Assembly (NCBI RefSeq): GCF_001425385.1
Contig: NZ_LMQO01000001.1
Coordinates: forward strand, 310,001 to 374,000
Source of the DNA: Sphingomonas sp. Leaf407
Lineage (GTDB): Bacteria > Pseudomonadota > Alphaproteobacteria > Sphingomonadales > Sphingomonadaceae
Direction of reading: 5' to 3'
DNA: 64,000 bases
The position numbers and the translations under genes were made by a program. The notes beneath the pieces are model-generated. The model saw only the letters and a program-made list of their open reading frames with translations. It did not search any database and was not told the origin of the DNA. Shown piece by piece: positions 54,328 through 62,835 of this stretch (position 1 is its first letter; the number at the start of each line of letters is the position of its first letter).

Positions 54328-55659
54328 ATGAAGAAGCACCTGAAACTTTCGGCAGCGGTCGCCGCGCTCGCGCTGCTCGGTGGATGCGGCGTGTTCAAGG
54401 GCGGCGGCGGCCCCAAGACTCCGATCGTCGGCCAGCGCGTGCCGATCCTCGCGTCGGAGGAACTCGCGGTCGCCGATCCCACGCTCGCCGAGTTGCAGGT
54501 CGTCCTGCCGCTCGCCACCACCAACGCCGGCTGGGCGCAGCCGGGCGGCAGCGCGTCGAAGTCGATGGGCCATCTGGCGCTGGGCGATACGCTGCGCCAG
54601 GCGTGGTCGGCGCGCATCGCCGGTGGCAACACCCGCACGCGCCTCGCCGCCGCCCCGGTGGTCGATAACGGCAAGCTGTACGTGATCGATGTCGAGGGCG
54701 TCGTCACCGCGATGGCGGCCGACACCGGTGCGCAGCTCTGGACCGCGCAGACCGTCAAGGGTGACGAGAACCCGCGCGCCCGCTTCGGCGGCGGCGTCAG
54801 CGCCGAGGGTGAGCGCGTGTTCGCCAGCGATGGCCTGGGCGACGTGGTGGCGTTCAACGCCGCCGACGGCAAGGAAGTGTGGCGCGCCAAGCCCGGCGGC
54901 CCGCTGCGTGGCGCCCCGACGCTGGCCAATGCGCAGGTCTATGTCGTCAGCCAGGACAACCAGCTTTTCGCGCTCGATCAGGCCGACGGCAAGGTCGTGT
55001 GGACCCAGTCGGGCAGCCTTGAAGCGCAGGGCGTGTTCGGCGTCGCCGCGCCGGCTTCGGCGCAGGGCACGGTGGTCGCCGGTTTCTCGTCGGGCGAACT
55101 GAACGCCTATCGCTACGAAAACGGCCGTTCGGTCTGGGCCGACAGCCTGTCGCGCACCTCGGCGTCGACCTCGGTGTCGGCGCTGGCCGACATCGATGCC
55201 GAACCGGTGATCGACAACGGCCGGGTCTATGCGGTCGGGCAGGGCGGGCGCATGGTCGCGCTTGAACTCACTTCGGGCCAGCGGCTGTGGGAACAGAATC
55301 TGGCGGGCATCTCGACGCCATGGGTCGCGGGCGAATGGATCTTCGTCGTTACCGACGACGCGCGCCTGCTGTGCATCTCGCGCGGCAGCGGCAAGCTGCG
55401 CTGGGTCCAGCAACTGCCGGGCTTCCGCAACGTGAAGAAGCGTAAGGGACCCATCGGCTGGGTCGGTCCGATCCTCGCGGGCAACCGCCTGCTCCTCGTC
55501 AATACCGAAGGGCAGTTGGTGTCCGCCTCGACCGCCGACGGCAACATCACGACGACGCAGGAAACCCGGTCGAAGGCCGGCTATACCCTGTCGCCGATCG
55601 TCGCCAACGGCATGCTGTACCTGCTCGACGACGCGGGGCAGCTCACCGCCTGGAAGTAA
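54328..55659 (+). CDS. bamB: Outer membrane protein assembly factor BamB
   Basis: 443 aa from ATG 54328. The lipobox LALLGGC makes it an outer-membrane lipoprotein facing the periplasm. The mature part is an eight-bladed PQQ-type beta-propeller with repeats such as GKLYVIDVEGVVTAMAADTG, VFASDGLGDVVAFNAADGKE and QVYVVSQDNQLFALDQADGK. It helps the BamA complex insert outer-membrane proteins, including the TonB receptors seen in this window. It follows the YfgM-like gene by 30 bp and precedes der, the usual order. Confidence 0.95.
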   Translation: MKKHLKLSAAVAALALLGGCGVFKGGGGPKTPIVGQRVPILASEELAVADPTLAELQVVLPLATTNAGWAQPGGSASKSMGHLALGDTLRQAWSARIAGGNTRTRLAAAPVVDNGKLYVIDVEGVVTAMAADTGAQLWTAQTVKGDENPRARFGGGVSAEGERVFASDGLGDVVAFNAADGKEVWRAKPGGPLRGAPTLANAQVYVVSQDNQLFALDQADGKVVWTQSGSLEAQGVFGVAAPASAQGTVVAGFSSGELNAYRYENGRSVWADSLSRTSASTSVSALADIDAEPVIDNGRVYAVGQGGRMVALELTSGQRLWEQNLAGISTPWVAGEWIFVVTDDARLLCISRGSGKLRWVQQLPGFRNVKKRKGPIGWVGPILAGNRLLLVNTEGQLVSASTADGNITTTQETRSKAGYTLSPIVANGMLYLLDDAGQLTAWK

Positions 55660-55680
55660 TTCCGCCCCTCTTCCCCAACC

Positions 55681-55777
55681 GTCATTCCGGCGAAGGCCGG
55701 AATCCATTGTGTCGGGTGGTATCGATCATGCGATGCCGTCACCCCATCCATGGATTCCGGCTTTCGCCGGAATGACG
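55681..55777. repeat. Intergenic palindromic element, family B copy 4
   Basis: Left arm GTCATTCCGGCGAAGGCCGG then AATCCATTG; right arm CATGGATTCCGGCTTTCGCC then GGAATGACG. The inner hairpin is CCGGCGAAGGCCGG, a variant of the other copies. It lies between bamB and der. Confidence 0.85.
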
Positions 55778-55852
55778 GTTTCGGGACACCCCCTCGACCC
55801 ACCGGCCCATACTCCCTACACTCCGCGCATACCGCGCACCCCAGGAACACCC

Positions 55853-57229
55853 ATGCCCAACCCCGTCGTCGCCATCATCGGCCGTCCCAATGTCGGCAAG
55901 TCGACGCTGTTTAACCGGCTGGTCGGCAAGCGGCTGGCGCTGGTCGACGATCAGCCGGGCGTGACCCGCGACCGGCGCGAGGGCGAGGCGAGCCTGCTCG
56001 GGCTGGACTTTACCATCGTCGACACCGCGGGGTTCGAGGATGAGGATGCCGCGACCCTGCCCGGGCGCATGCGGATGCAGACGCAGGCGGCGGTCGAAAT
56101 GGCCGATGTCGCGCTGTTCATGATCGACGCGCGCGCCGGCATCACCCCGCTCGACGAGGAGATCGCCCGGTGGCTGCGCTCGTCGAACGGCACCGTCGTC
56201 CTTGTCGCCAACAAGGCGGAAGGGCGCGCGGGCGAGAGCGGCGTGATCGAATCGCTGGCGCTGGGCTTCGGTGATCCGGTGCAGATGTCGGCCGAACATG
56301 GCGAAGGCGTTGCCGACCTGTTCGACGCGCTGCGCCCGCACATCGAACGCGAGGAAGAAGAGGTCGAGGAGGAGGACGAGAGCGAGTATGATCCGCAGAC
56401 CGCCGTCCTCAAGCTGGCGATCGTTGGCCGTCCCAATGCGGGCAAGTCGACGCTCATCAACCGCTTTCTCGGGCAGGACCGGCTCATCACCGGGCCGGAA
56501 GCGGGTATCACCCGCGATTCGATCGCGGTCGATTGGGAATGGACCGATGGCGAGGGCAATGGCCGGGCGGTCCGGCTGATCGACACCGCCGGCATGCGCA
56601 AGAAGGCGCGCGTGCAGGAAAAGCTGGAGAAGCTGTCGGTCGCCGATGCGCTCCACGCGATCGACTTCGCCGAGGTCGTCGTGCTGTTGCTCGACGGGAC
56701 GCGCGGCCTTGAATTGCAGGACATCAAGATCGCCGATCGCGTGTTGCAGGAAGGGCGTGCGCTGGTGATCGCGCTCAACAAATGGGACGTGGCCGAACAT
56801 GCCTCGTCGCTGTTCAACGGGGTCAAGGGCGCGCTTGAGGACGGACTGTCGCAGGCGAAGGGCGTGCCGCTGCTCACCGTGTCGGCGGCGACCGGCAAGG
56901 GGCTCGACATGCTGATGAAGGTCGCGTTCGAAACGCGCGAGGCGTGGAGCCGCCGCGTTTCGACCGGCCAGCTCAACCGCTGGTTCGACCGCGCGCTCGA
57001 AGCCAATCCGCCACCCGCACCCGGCGGCAAGCGCGTCAAGATGCGCTACATCACCCAGAACAAGTCGCGCCCGCCCAGCTTCGTGCTGTTCGGCACCCGC
57101 GTCGACCAGTTGCCCGAGAGCTACAAACGCTATCTCATCAACAGTCTGCGCAAGGAATTCGGCTTCGGCGCGGTGCCGGTGCGGATCAACATGCGCGCCC
57201 CGAAGAACCCGTTCGACCACAGCAAGTGA
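55853..57229 (+). CDS. der: GTPase Der (EngA), ribosome assembly
   Basis: 458 aa from ATG 55853 with AGGAA upstream; an earlier in-frame ATG lies in the palindromic element. Two tandem GTPase domains: G1 GRPNVGKST near residue 9, with DTAGFED and NKAE; and the second G1 GRPNAGKST at 192-200, with DTAGMRKKARVQ and NKWD; then the C-terminal KH-like domain (PGGKRVKMRYITQNKSRPPS). An acidic linker EREEEEVEEEDESEYD joins the G domains. It is needed for 50S subunit assembly. Its stop overlaps the start of a TusA-like gene. Confidence 0.97.
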   Translation: MPNPVVAIIGRPNVGKSTLFNRLVGKRLALVDDQPGVTRDRREGEASLLGLDFTIVDTAGFEDEDAATLPGRMRMQTQAAVEMADVALFMIDARAGITPLDEEIARWLRSSNGTVVLVANKAEGRAGESGVIESLALGFGDPVQMSAEHGEGVADLFDALRPHIEREEEEVEEEDESEYDPQTAVLKLAIVGRPNAGKSTLINRFLGQDRLITGPEAGITRDSIAVDWEWTDGEGNGRAVRLIDTAGMRKKARVQEKLEKLSVADALHAIDFAEVVVLLLDGTRGLELQDIKIADRVLQEGRALVIALNKWDVAEHASSLFNGVKGALEDGLSQAKGVPLLTVSAATGKGLDMLMKVAFETREAWSRRVSTGQLNRWFDRALEANPPPAPGGKRVKMRYITQNKSRPPSFVLFGTRVDQLPESYKRYLINSLRKEFGFGAVPVRINMRAPKNPFDHSK

Positions 57230-57423
57230 TCCACATCGACGCCCGCGGCATGCGCTGTCCGTGGCCCGCCATCCGGCTGGCCCGGGCGCTGCGCGACGGG
57301 GCGACGGTGGTGGAAATCACGGCCGACGACCCCCGCGCGGGCGGTGAGTTGGCGAGTGCGGCGGCGGCGGTCGGGGCGACGTTGCGCGTCGTGGCGGACG
57401 GGGTATTTAGAGCCGAACGATGA
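57226..57423 (+). CDS. Small TusA/SirA-like sulfur-carrier protein
   Basis: 65 aa from GTG 57226, overlapping the der stop (GTGA). It begins VIHIDARGMRCPWPAIRLAR, containing the CPxP motif (CPWP) with the single reactive Cys of TusA, and ends with DPRAGGELASAAAAVGATLR, matching the second helix of the fold. TusA carries persulfide for tRNA 2-thiouridine and other cofactors. It is somewhat shorter than E. coli TusA (81 aa). Coupling to der is plausible but functionally unexplained. Confidence 0.85.
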   Translation: MIHIDARGMRCPWPAIRLARALRDGATVVEITADDPRAGGELASAAAAVGATLRVVADGVFRAER

Positions 57424-57459
57424 AATTGGCCGACGTGGTCTGCTGACCACCGCAGGTTT

Positions 57460-57906
57460 CTAACGACGGCAATTCCGTACCAGATACCGGGCGACGGCGG
57501 GAGCGGGGCGTTCGGTACGAAGCATCGGAGCAAGCGACCGGCAGATCGTCGTTTTTCGGACGACGTCGCCTATTCGAAAGATCCCCGCCGCCGCCGATGG
57601 GTCGGTTTCATGCACCGCTATCCACACCACCGGACTTTGCGGATTTCCGCTGCCGATCGCGATAGCACGAATGCCGCTTCGTCCAGTGACCGCCATCGGA
57701 AGACGGGCGATGTCCGTTTCGGATTGCATCATAATCTGCTGTAATGCGGCGTAGATTTTCCGGCTCGGCGTATTGCGGACTTCCGCTGTGACGATCCACG
57801 CCGCCCCAATGACCACGATGGCAGGTGGTAGCATCAAGAGGAGACGCTTATTCACGCGCAATACTGATCTGGCGGATTTGTCGGGAGAAGTACCACGATG
57901 CTGCAT
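57460..57906 (-). CDS. Unknown single-span membrane-anchored protein
   Basis: 148 aa from ATG 57906, or 131 aa from GTG 57855 (VNKRLLLMLPPAIVV), which would start just before the hydrophobic segment RLLLMLPPAIVVIGAAWIVTA. The rest faces the periplasm and includes IYAALQQIMMQSETDIARLP and SGNPQSPVVWIAVHETDPSA, ending with two Cys (KTTICRSLAPML and the final LVRNCRR). No family recognised. The stretch 57430-57930 has lower GC than its surroundings, suggesting possible acquisition or weak coding pressure. Confidence 0.6.
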   Translation of the reverse strand: MQHRGTSPDKSARSVLRVNKRLLLMLPPAIVVIGAAWIVTAEVRNTPSRKIYAALQQIMMQSETDIARLPMAVTGRSGIRAIAIGSGNPQSPVVWIAVHETDPSAAAGIFRIGDVVRKTTICRSLAPMLRTERPAPAVARYLVRNCRR

Positions 57907-57928
57907 CTCTACGATACCTTGGATGGTG

Positions 57929-58696
57929 CTACTTCGCCTCCCACGGCTTGTCGCGCAAATTCAGATGCGTGATCCCGCGCGCCTGCAATCGTGGCCCGAG
58001 AAACCGGTAGAAATACCAGTCCTTCGCCGCGAACGGCGTCAGGTGGTACAGCACCCGCTCGGCCAGCGTCCAGCGCACCCGCCGGCGGTCGGCCCGCCTC
58101 GGCGATGGTTTCGCCCAGAAGCGATAGGGATAGACGACGCGGCCGAGCTTCGCGACGCGCTGCATGATCTCGTGGTCGAGCAGGACGTAGGGCCAGTGTT
58201 TCTCCGAAAAGCCGCCCGCCTGCACCAGCGCCGCCGTACGGAACGCCTGGCCATAACCGCCGGTATGCGTCTGCTTCGCCAGCACCCGCGTCACGACCCC
58301 CGAATAGAGCGCGCGGCGCAGCGGCTGCCCCGACGCATCGACCCCCAGCGCCATCACCGCTACCACCGCCGGATCGGCATCGAACGCCCGCTCCGCCTCG
58401 GCCAGATAGTGCGGCGGATAGAAGGTGTCGGCATCGCCGAACGCGCTGAACTCGGTGGTCAGATGCGCCATCGCCGCCTCCAGCGCATGGATCTTGCCCG
58501 GCCGTGCTTCGCGCAGATGCACCACCTCGACCCCCGGTGCCGCGAAGCTCCGCGCGATCGCGTCTGAGCCATCGGTCGAGGCGTTGTCGACCAGCACCAG
58601 CCGGAACGGCACCCCCTGCGCCGCCAGCGCGGCCAGCGTCGCGGGCAGATAGTCCGCCTCGTTGTAATAGGCGATGACGAAGGTCCAGCGCATCAT
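57929..58696 (-). CDS. Glycosyltransferase family 2 (GT-A)
   Basis: 255 aa from ATG 58696 (or 58693), overlapping the stop of the upstream family 4 gene. It begins MMRWTFVIAYYNEADYLPAT, the GT-A N-terminus, then LVLVDNASTDGSDAIARSF and FSAFGDADTFYPPHYL, the metal-binding DxD site. The C-terminal half includes GGYGQAFRTAALVQAGGFSE and ends in a basic stretch without membrane spans. The acceptor is unknown. With the neighbouring glycosyltransferases it probably builds a surface glycan or lipid-linked oligosaccharide. Confidence 0.88.
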   Translation of the reverse strand: MMRWTFVIAYYNEADYLPATLAALAAQGVPFRLVLVDNASTDGSDAIARSFAAPGVEVVHLREARPGKIHALEAAMAHLTTEFSAFGDADTFYPPHYLAEAERAFDADPAVVAVMALGVDASGQPLRRALYSGVVTRVLAKQTHTGGYGQAFRTAALVQAGGFSEKHWPYVLLDHEIMQRVAKLGRVVYPYRFWAKPSPRRADRRRVRWTLAERVLYHLTPFAAKDWYFYRFLGPRLQARGITHLNLRDKPWEAK

Positions 58697-59748
58697 CGGC
58701 AAAGCTCCATCAATCGCGCGCACGCGGCCTCCGACGACCGCGCCCCGTGCGTCGCCACGACATGCGCCCGCGCCGCCGCGCCCATCGCCACCAGCGCACC
58801 CGGATCGGCGAGCAGCGCCGCGACCTTCGCCGCATAATCGGCATCGCGCACCAGCAGGCCACAGGCGGGCGGGATCACGTCCGGCCCGATCCGGTCGTCG
58901 AACGCCGCGACGGGCAGGCCGCACGCCATCGCCTCGGGGATCGCGCGCGGGAAATAGTCGCGCCGCCCGGCGTGGAAGAACAGCCGCGCCTGCGCCAGCA
59001 TCGCCGGCACCTGTCCGTTCGGCACATGCCCCAGCCAGTCGACCCACGGAAACCGCGCCTTGAGCTTGCCCGCCTGCGGCCCGTCGCCGATCACCGCCAC
59101 CCGGTGCTGCCGACCCAGCGCGGCGATCTCGTCGAACTTTTTGTAGCGGGTGAGGCGGCTCGTCGCGATGACGTCGTACCGCTTCTCCGCCTCCACGGGG
59201 GCGAAGCGGGCGGTATCGATCGTCTTGGGCAGCCGCTGCATGCCGCTGCCGGGGATCGCCCGCCGCCAGAACCGCCAGCCCGGCGCGGTCAGCAACGACT
59301 CCTGCACCGCCGACTCCGGGAACAGCAGATCGGCATGCGGCACGATCCGGCTCCAGTAATCGCCGCCGATGACGAGCGCGAACCGACGCCGCCCGGGCCG
59401 TAGCACCCGGTCGAACAGCTCATATCCCGCGCCGCCATTGCTGCCGATCAGCACGAACAGGTCCGCCGGATCGGCCTTCGCCGCCGCGACCATCGTGTCG
59501 CTCCACTGGTCGCGGGTCTTGGCTTGCGGGTTCGACGGCGCGAACAGCCGGATCGGATAGGGCGCGACCCCCGGCAACGCCGACAGCGTGTCGAGCGGCT
59601 CGCGCGCCAGCCCCCACAATTCGACATCGACCCCATGCTCGGCAAGGATGCCCGGCATCCGCCGGTCGCGATTGTCCCAGCGCAGCCATTCGCCCTGATC
59701 GGCGATGCCGTGATGGGTCGGATAGGTCAGGACGAAGATGATACGCAT
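58693..59748 (-). CDS. Glycosyltransferase family 4 (GT-B)
   Basis: 351 aa from ATG 59748. N-terminal MRIIFVLTYPTHHGIADQGE; the donor-binding C-terminal domain includes TSRLTRYKKFDEIAALG, VAVIGDGPQAGKLKARFPWV, FFHAGRRDYFPRAIPEAMAC (the EX7E-type region) and AFDDRIGPDVIPPACG. It transfers a sugar from a nucleotide donor. First gene of a two-gene operon with the family 2 enzyme (overlap ATGATGA), divergent by 78 bp from a second family 2 enzyme, forming a small glycan cluster. Confidence 0.87.
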   Translation of the reverse strand: MRIIFVLTYPTHHGIADQGEWLRWDNRDRRMPGILAEHGVDVELWGLAREPLDTLSALPGVAPYPIRLFAPSNPQAKTRDQWSDTMVAAAKADPADLFVLIGSNGGAGYELFDRVLRPGRRRFALVIGGDYWSRIVPHADLLFPESAVQESLLTAPGWRFWRRAIPGSGMQRLPKTIDTARFAPVEAEKRYDVIATSRLTRYKKFDEIAALGRQHRVAVIGDGPQAGKLKARFPWVDWLGHVPNGQVPAMLAQARLFFHAGRRDYFPRAIPEAMACGLPVAAFDDRIGPDVIPPACGLLVRDADYAAKVAALLADPGALVAMGAAARAHVVATHGARSSEAACARLMELCR

Positions 59749-59826
59749 CAGCCGCCCCGGCTACCAGCGTGGGCCGCAGGGCGCCAGCCATTGCCGTTTC
59801 GTGGACCACGTCCTAAGGCGCGATCG

Positions 59827-60603
59827 ATGAACTGGTCGGACGATGGCGCGCGCATCAGTTGCGTGATGGTGACGGCGAACCGGGCCGCGCTGGCGCGCCG
59901 GGCGGTCGATTGTTTCCTGAGGCAGACATGGCGCAACCGCGAACTGGTCGTCGTCGACGACGGTACGCAGGACTATACCCCGCTGTTCGCCGCGATTCCC
60001 GCCGATCGGCTGATCTACGACCGGGTGGCCAAGACGCCCGACAATACATTGGGACGCTTGCGAAATCGCTCGCTCGACCGCGCGACCGGGGCGATCGTCG
60101 CCCAGTGGGACGACGACGACTGGTATCACCCCGAACGCCTCGCCAGGCAGGCGGCGGTACTCACTGGGGGCAAGGGGGCGTGCGTGCTGCGCGGCACATT
60201 GATGCACCTCGACGCGCCCGGATGGTTCGACCACCCTTACGTTGGCACGCTTGAGCCGGGCGTGCCGGGCAGCATCGTCCATCTGGCCGATCCGACCGCG
60301 CGCTACCCGGAAAAGCGGCGCGGCGAGGATACCGATTTCCTGCACCACTGGCCGCGCGAGGCGATCGGCGTGCTCGACTCGCCCGGCCTGTTCGTCCGCG
60401 CGTTCCACGGGTCGAATACGTGGGAGCGCGATCATTTCGAGCGCCGGGTGCGCAATACCCCCGCCGCCGCGATCGAATATGCGCTGCGTCGCCTGTTGCC
60501 CGGCGGGGTGTGGCGCCATTCGCGCTTCCGGCTCGATGCCGCCACCCGTGCCGCGTTCACGGCGTTCGTCGCCGATTCCCGCGCCGCCGGGGTGTTCGCG
60601 TGA
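59827..60603 (+). CDS. Glycosyltransferase family 2 (GT-A)
   Basis: 258 aa from ATG 59827 (AAGG eight bases upstream). It begins ISCVMVTANRAALARRAVDC and contains VVVDDGTQDY and the metal-binding AQWDDDDWYHPERL near residue 98, the strongest motif of the family. The C-terminus GSNTWERDHFERRVRNTP is typical of short GT2 enzymes. Its stop codon overlaps the GTG of a polytopic membrane protein, so the pair is coupled. Donor and acceptor unknown; its neighbours suggest surface-glycan synthesis. Confidence 0.85.
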   Translation: MNWSDDGARISCVMVTANRAALARRAVDCFLRQTWRNRELVVVDDGTQDYTPLFAAIPADRLIYDRVAKTPDNTLGRLRNRSLDRATGAIVAQWDDDDWYHPERLARQAAVLTGGKGACVLRGTLMHLDAPGWFDHPYVGTLEPGVPGSIVHLADPTARYPEKRRGEDTDFLHHWPREAIGVLDSPGLFVRAFHGSNTWERDHFERRVRNTPAAAIEYALRRLLPGGVWRHSRFRLDAATRAAFTAFVADSRAAGVFA

Positions 60604-61601
60604 CCCTCGCCGACCGGTTCGCCCGCGTGCATGCGTGGTCGGAAACCCCTGCGGCAAAGATATTCGGCCGCGTCTGCCGCGCGTTGTTCTTTGTCGGTGT
60701 GCTGGCGTGGCTGGTGCTGAAGGTCCGCGCGATCGGGTGGAGCAACGTCGCCGCCGCGCTGCCGCGCACGCCATGGTTCTATGTGCTGTTCGTCGTGATG
60801 TTCATGGCGTTGCCGCTGTCCGAAGTGCTGATCTTCCGCCTGCTGCTCGGCCGTCCGTTGCCCGGTGGGTTGCCGGTGTTCGTGCGCAAGCGCGTCTTCA
60901 ATTCGGCGTTCGTCGGCTATTCGGGCGAGCTGTATCTGTTCGTCTGGGCACGCCAGCGGCTGGGAATCGCGTCGAAGACGCTGCTGCTGGCGATCAAGGA
61001 CAATGCGATCCTCTCGGCGCTCGCCTCGGCCGGGATCACCTCGGTCCTGCTGCTGATCTTCATGGCGACCGGCCGGGCGAAGTGGATCGCCGACTGGCTC
61101 CATTCGGCGGGCGGCATGGTGCTTGCCGCGCTGCTGGTCGCCGGCTTCCTGACGCCGCTGCTGCTGCGGTTGCGGCGGCAGATATTGTCGGTGCCCTGGG
61201 CGACGGCGGGCACGGTGTTCGCCATTCATGTCGCGCGGATCGCGGTCGTCGTGCTGTTGCAGGCGACGCAATGGGCGGTCGTGTTGCCCACCGAACCGTG
61301 GAGCGTGTGGGTGACGTTCCTGACGGTGCAGATGGTCATCAGCCGCCTGCCGGTGGTGCCCAACCGCGACCTGCTGTTCCTGTCCGCCGCGCTGGAGATG
61401 AGCCATATCGTCGATGGCCCGCGCGCGGCGATGGCCGGATTGCTGCTGGCGGGCGGCGCGCTGACGCAGGGCAGCAACCTGCTGTTCTTCCTGCTGACCA
61501 GCTTCGAACGGCGGCGCAGCGGCTCGCCCGCCCCGATCGCCGACGAACCGGCGATCGAGGCGGTCATCGCGACGCCAGGCGCGCCGCCCGCGAACGAATA
61601 G
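60600..61601 (+). CDS. Polytopic membrane protein of unknown function, coupled to glycosyltransferase
   Basis: 333 aa from GTG 60600, overlapping the TGA of the glycosyltransferase gene (GTGA). About seven to eight hydrophobic segments, for example ALFFVGVLAWLVLKVRAIGW, WFYVLFVVMFMALPLSEVLI, MVLAALLVAGFLTPLLLRLR and MAGLLLAGGALTQGSNLLFF. Loops carry RKRVFNSAFVGYSGELYLFV and SRLPVVPNRDLLFLSAALEM. The shape recalls the UPF0104/lysylphosphatidylglycerol-synthase-like membrane domain or a flippase, but I cannot assign it. Context suggests transport or assembly of the glycan made by the adjacent enzymes. Confidence 0.7.
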   Translation: MTLADRFARVHAWSETPAAKIFGRVCRALFFVGVLAWLVLKVRAIGWSNVAAALPRTPWFYVLFVVMFMALPLSEVLIFRLLLGRPLPGGLPVFVRKRVFNSAFVGYSGELYLFVWARQRLGIASKTLLLAIKDNAILSALASAGITSVLLLIFMATGRAKWIADWLHSAGGMVLAALLVAGFLTPLLLRLRRQILSVPWATAGTVFAIHVARIAVVVLLQATQWAVVLPTEPWSVWVTFLTVQMVISRLPVVPNRDLLFLSAALEMSHIVDGPRAAMAGLLLAGGALTQGSNLLFFLLTSFERRRSGSPAPIADEPAIEAVIATPGAPPANE

Positions 61602-61612
61602 AAGCCTTTTGT

Positions 61613-61700
61613 AAACTCGCGGAAGCGCGAGTTTCCTGCGCGGTGCCGGCCCGCTCCCCCTCCCGGCCACCCACAGCGTATCCTGAATGGGTGGCCGGGA
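61613..61700. repeat. Intergenic palindromic element, family C copy 2
   Basis: First hairpin AAACTCGCG-GAAG-CGCGAGTTT (61613-61634); main stem TCCCGGCCACCCA (61661-61673) with TGGGTGGCCGGGA (61688-61700), loop CAGCGTATCCTGAA. Compared with copy 1, the outer pair has changed from A-T to T-A, keeping the stem. It lies between the convergent membrane-protein and lipoprotein genes. Confidence 0.85.
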
Positions 61701-61723
61701 TCGGCGCGTTTTCAAACCGAACC

Positions 61724-62185
61724 TCAGGCGTTGGCGCGCTCACAGATGAAGCGCGACAGTTCCTGCCGCAGCGGCATGCCCTCGGTCGGCCGCAGCGGGC
61801 CGTCGTGCGCGGTATAGGTTTCGACATGCGCCCGCGTGTCCGCCACGCCGACGATGTGGAACAGCCCCTGTTCGCAATCGAGTTCGGTGCGGGCATAGGC
61901 GACCTTGCTCCCGCGCTGCTGGCGCAGGATCGCGATCGTCGTTCCCGCCGCCGTCCGCCGCTGGCGCAGCAGTTCATAGCGCGAGCGCGGGTCCGACGGC
62001 GTCGGAATCGCGACACCCTCCAGCTTGTACCGCTCGGCCCCGTCGCCCGCGATCGGCGTGTCGACCAGATTGCGCAGGCTGACGCCATTGTCGCCCGTCG
62101 CCGCAACCTCGGTCACGTCGCGCGAATTCGCGCCGCCGCAGGCCGCCAGCAGGGAAAAGGCCATCGTCGCAACGATTGCTCGCAT
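61724..62185 (-). CDS. Small putative lipoprotein
   Basis: 153 aa from ATG 62185, with GAGGA eight bases upstream. The lipobox FSLLAAC gives Cys16, followed by GGANSRDVTEVAATGDNG. The mature domain has short beta-strand-like stretches (YKLEGVAIPTPSDPRSRYEL; TIAILRQQRGSKVAYARTEL) and two further Cys (LDCEQGLFHIV; FICERANA), possibly a disulfide. No family recognised. Likely periplasmic, anchored to the outer or inner membrane. Confidence 0.7.
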   Translation of the reverse strand: MRAIVATMAFSLLAACGGANSRDVTEVAATGDNGVSLRNLVDTPIAGDGAERYKLEGVAIPTPSDPRSRYELLRQRRTAAGTTIAILRQQRGSKVAYARTELDCEQGLFHIVGVADTRAHVETYTAHDGPLRPTEGMPLRQELSRFICERANA

Positions 62186-62278
62186 CGTTCATCCTCTTGA
62201 AATTGCCAGTCCGACACCGATCCGCCGCGTCGCGGCAAAGTTGCCGCCACGCCGCCAATGCCGCGATCATCCCCGCGT

Positions 62279-62434
62279 TCAGCGCGACCGGATCGCTCCG
62301 ACCAGGGTCATGAACGCGATCGCGCCGAAAGCGAGGAACAGGCCCCCGGTTTCCTCCCAGCCGATCTCCATCAGGCGATCGAACCGGTCGGTCGAGGGCA
62401 GGTAGGAACGAAGCGTTTGGTAGGGTATATCCAT
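62279..62434 (-). CDS. Possible small single-span membrane protein
   Basis: 51 aa from ATG 62434 (MDIPYQTLRSYLPSTDRFDR), with further in-frame ATGs at 62449 and 62518. The C-terminal half (GGLFLAFGAIAFMTLVGAIR) is a clear membrane helix. No strong ribosome site is visible, and the surrounding 62186-62835 stretch is lower in GC, so this may be a real small gene or a chance frame. No function known. Confidence 0.4.
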   Translation of the reverse strand: MDIPYQTLRSYLPSTDRFDRLMEIGWEETGGLFLAFGAIAFMTLVGAIRSR

Positions 62435-62835
62435 GACGCATCGCAACATAACCGCGACTTTCAGGAATGGAATACGCACCACCGCAGCTTCCGCTCCGTT
62501 CACCGGGCGGGAAATCATATGTTACAGTCATGCAAGACGGCGGTGCGCAACCGGCAAGGCAAGTGTAGCATTAGCGGGGAAGTGCCGGCATTGTTGCGAA
62601 GTGTTGCCTGTCTTCGATCATGATGCCGGCCAAGGCCGCGACCGATCGAAAAGACCTGCTTCACCTCCGGTCCAAAGTGGTGCGTCTTCACCGATTGCGG
62701 CATGTCCCGGGATGACGACGAATGTCGGACGTCCGCCGCCGGTCAACTCGCCGGGCAAAAACGACGCTTGCACAGGGGCATGACTGTCCATACACCCCGC
62801 ATATTCCGTTTATCGATAACGTTTGGGGGTTTCGA
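62435..62835. other. Gene-poor stretch before M16 peptidase
   Basis: About 400 bp of lower GC than the flanking genes. Several short frames exist on both strands but none has a convincing start, composition or family match. The final 25 bases (GATAACGTTTGGGGG) hold the ribosome site of the peptidase gene. Its promoter is presumably here. I see no repeat or RNA gene. Confidence 0.5.

Noticed and set aside
62433-62783. Short overlapping frames upstream of the M16 peptidase
   Set aside because: They lack ribosome sites, family resemblance and coding-like composition.
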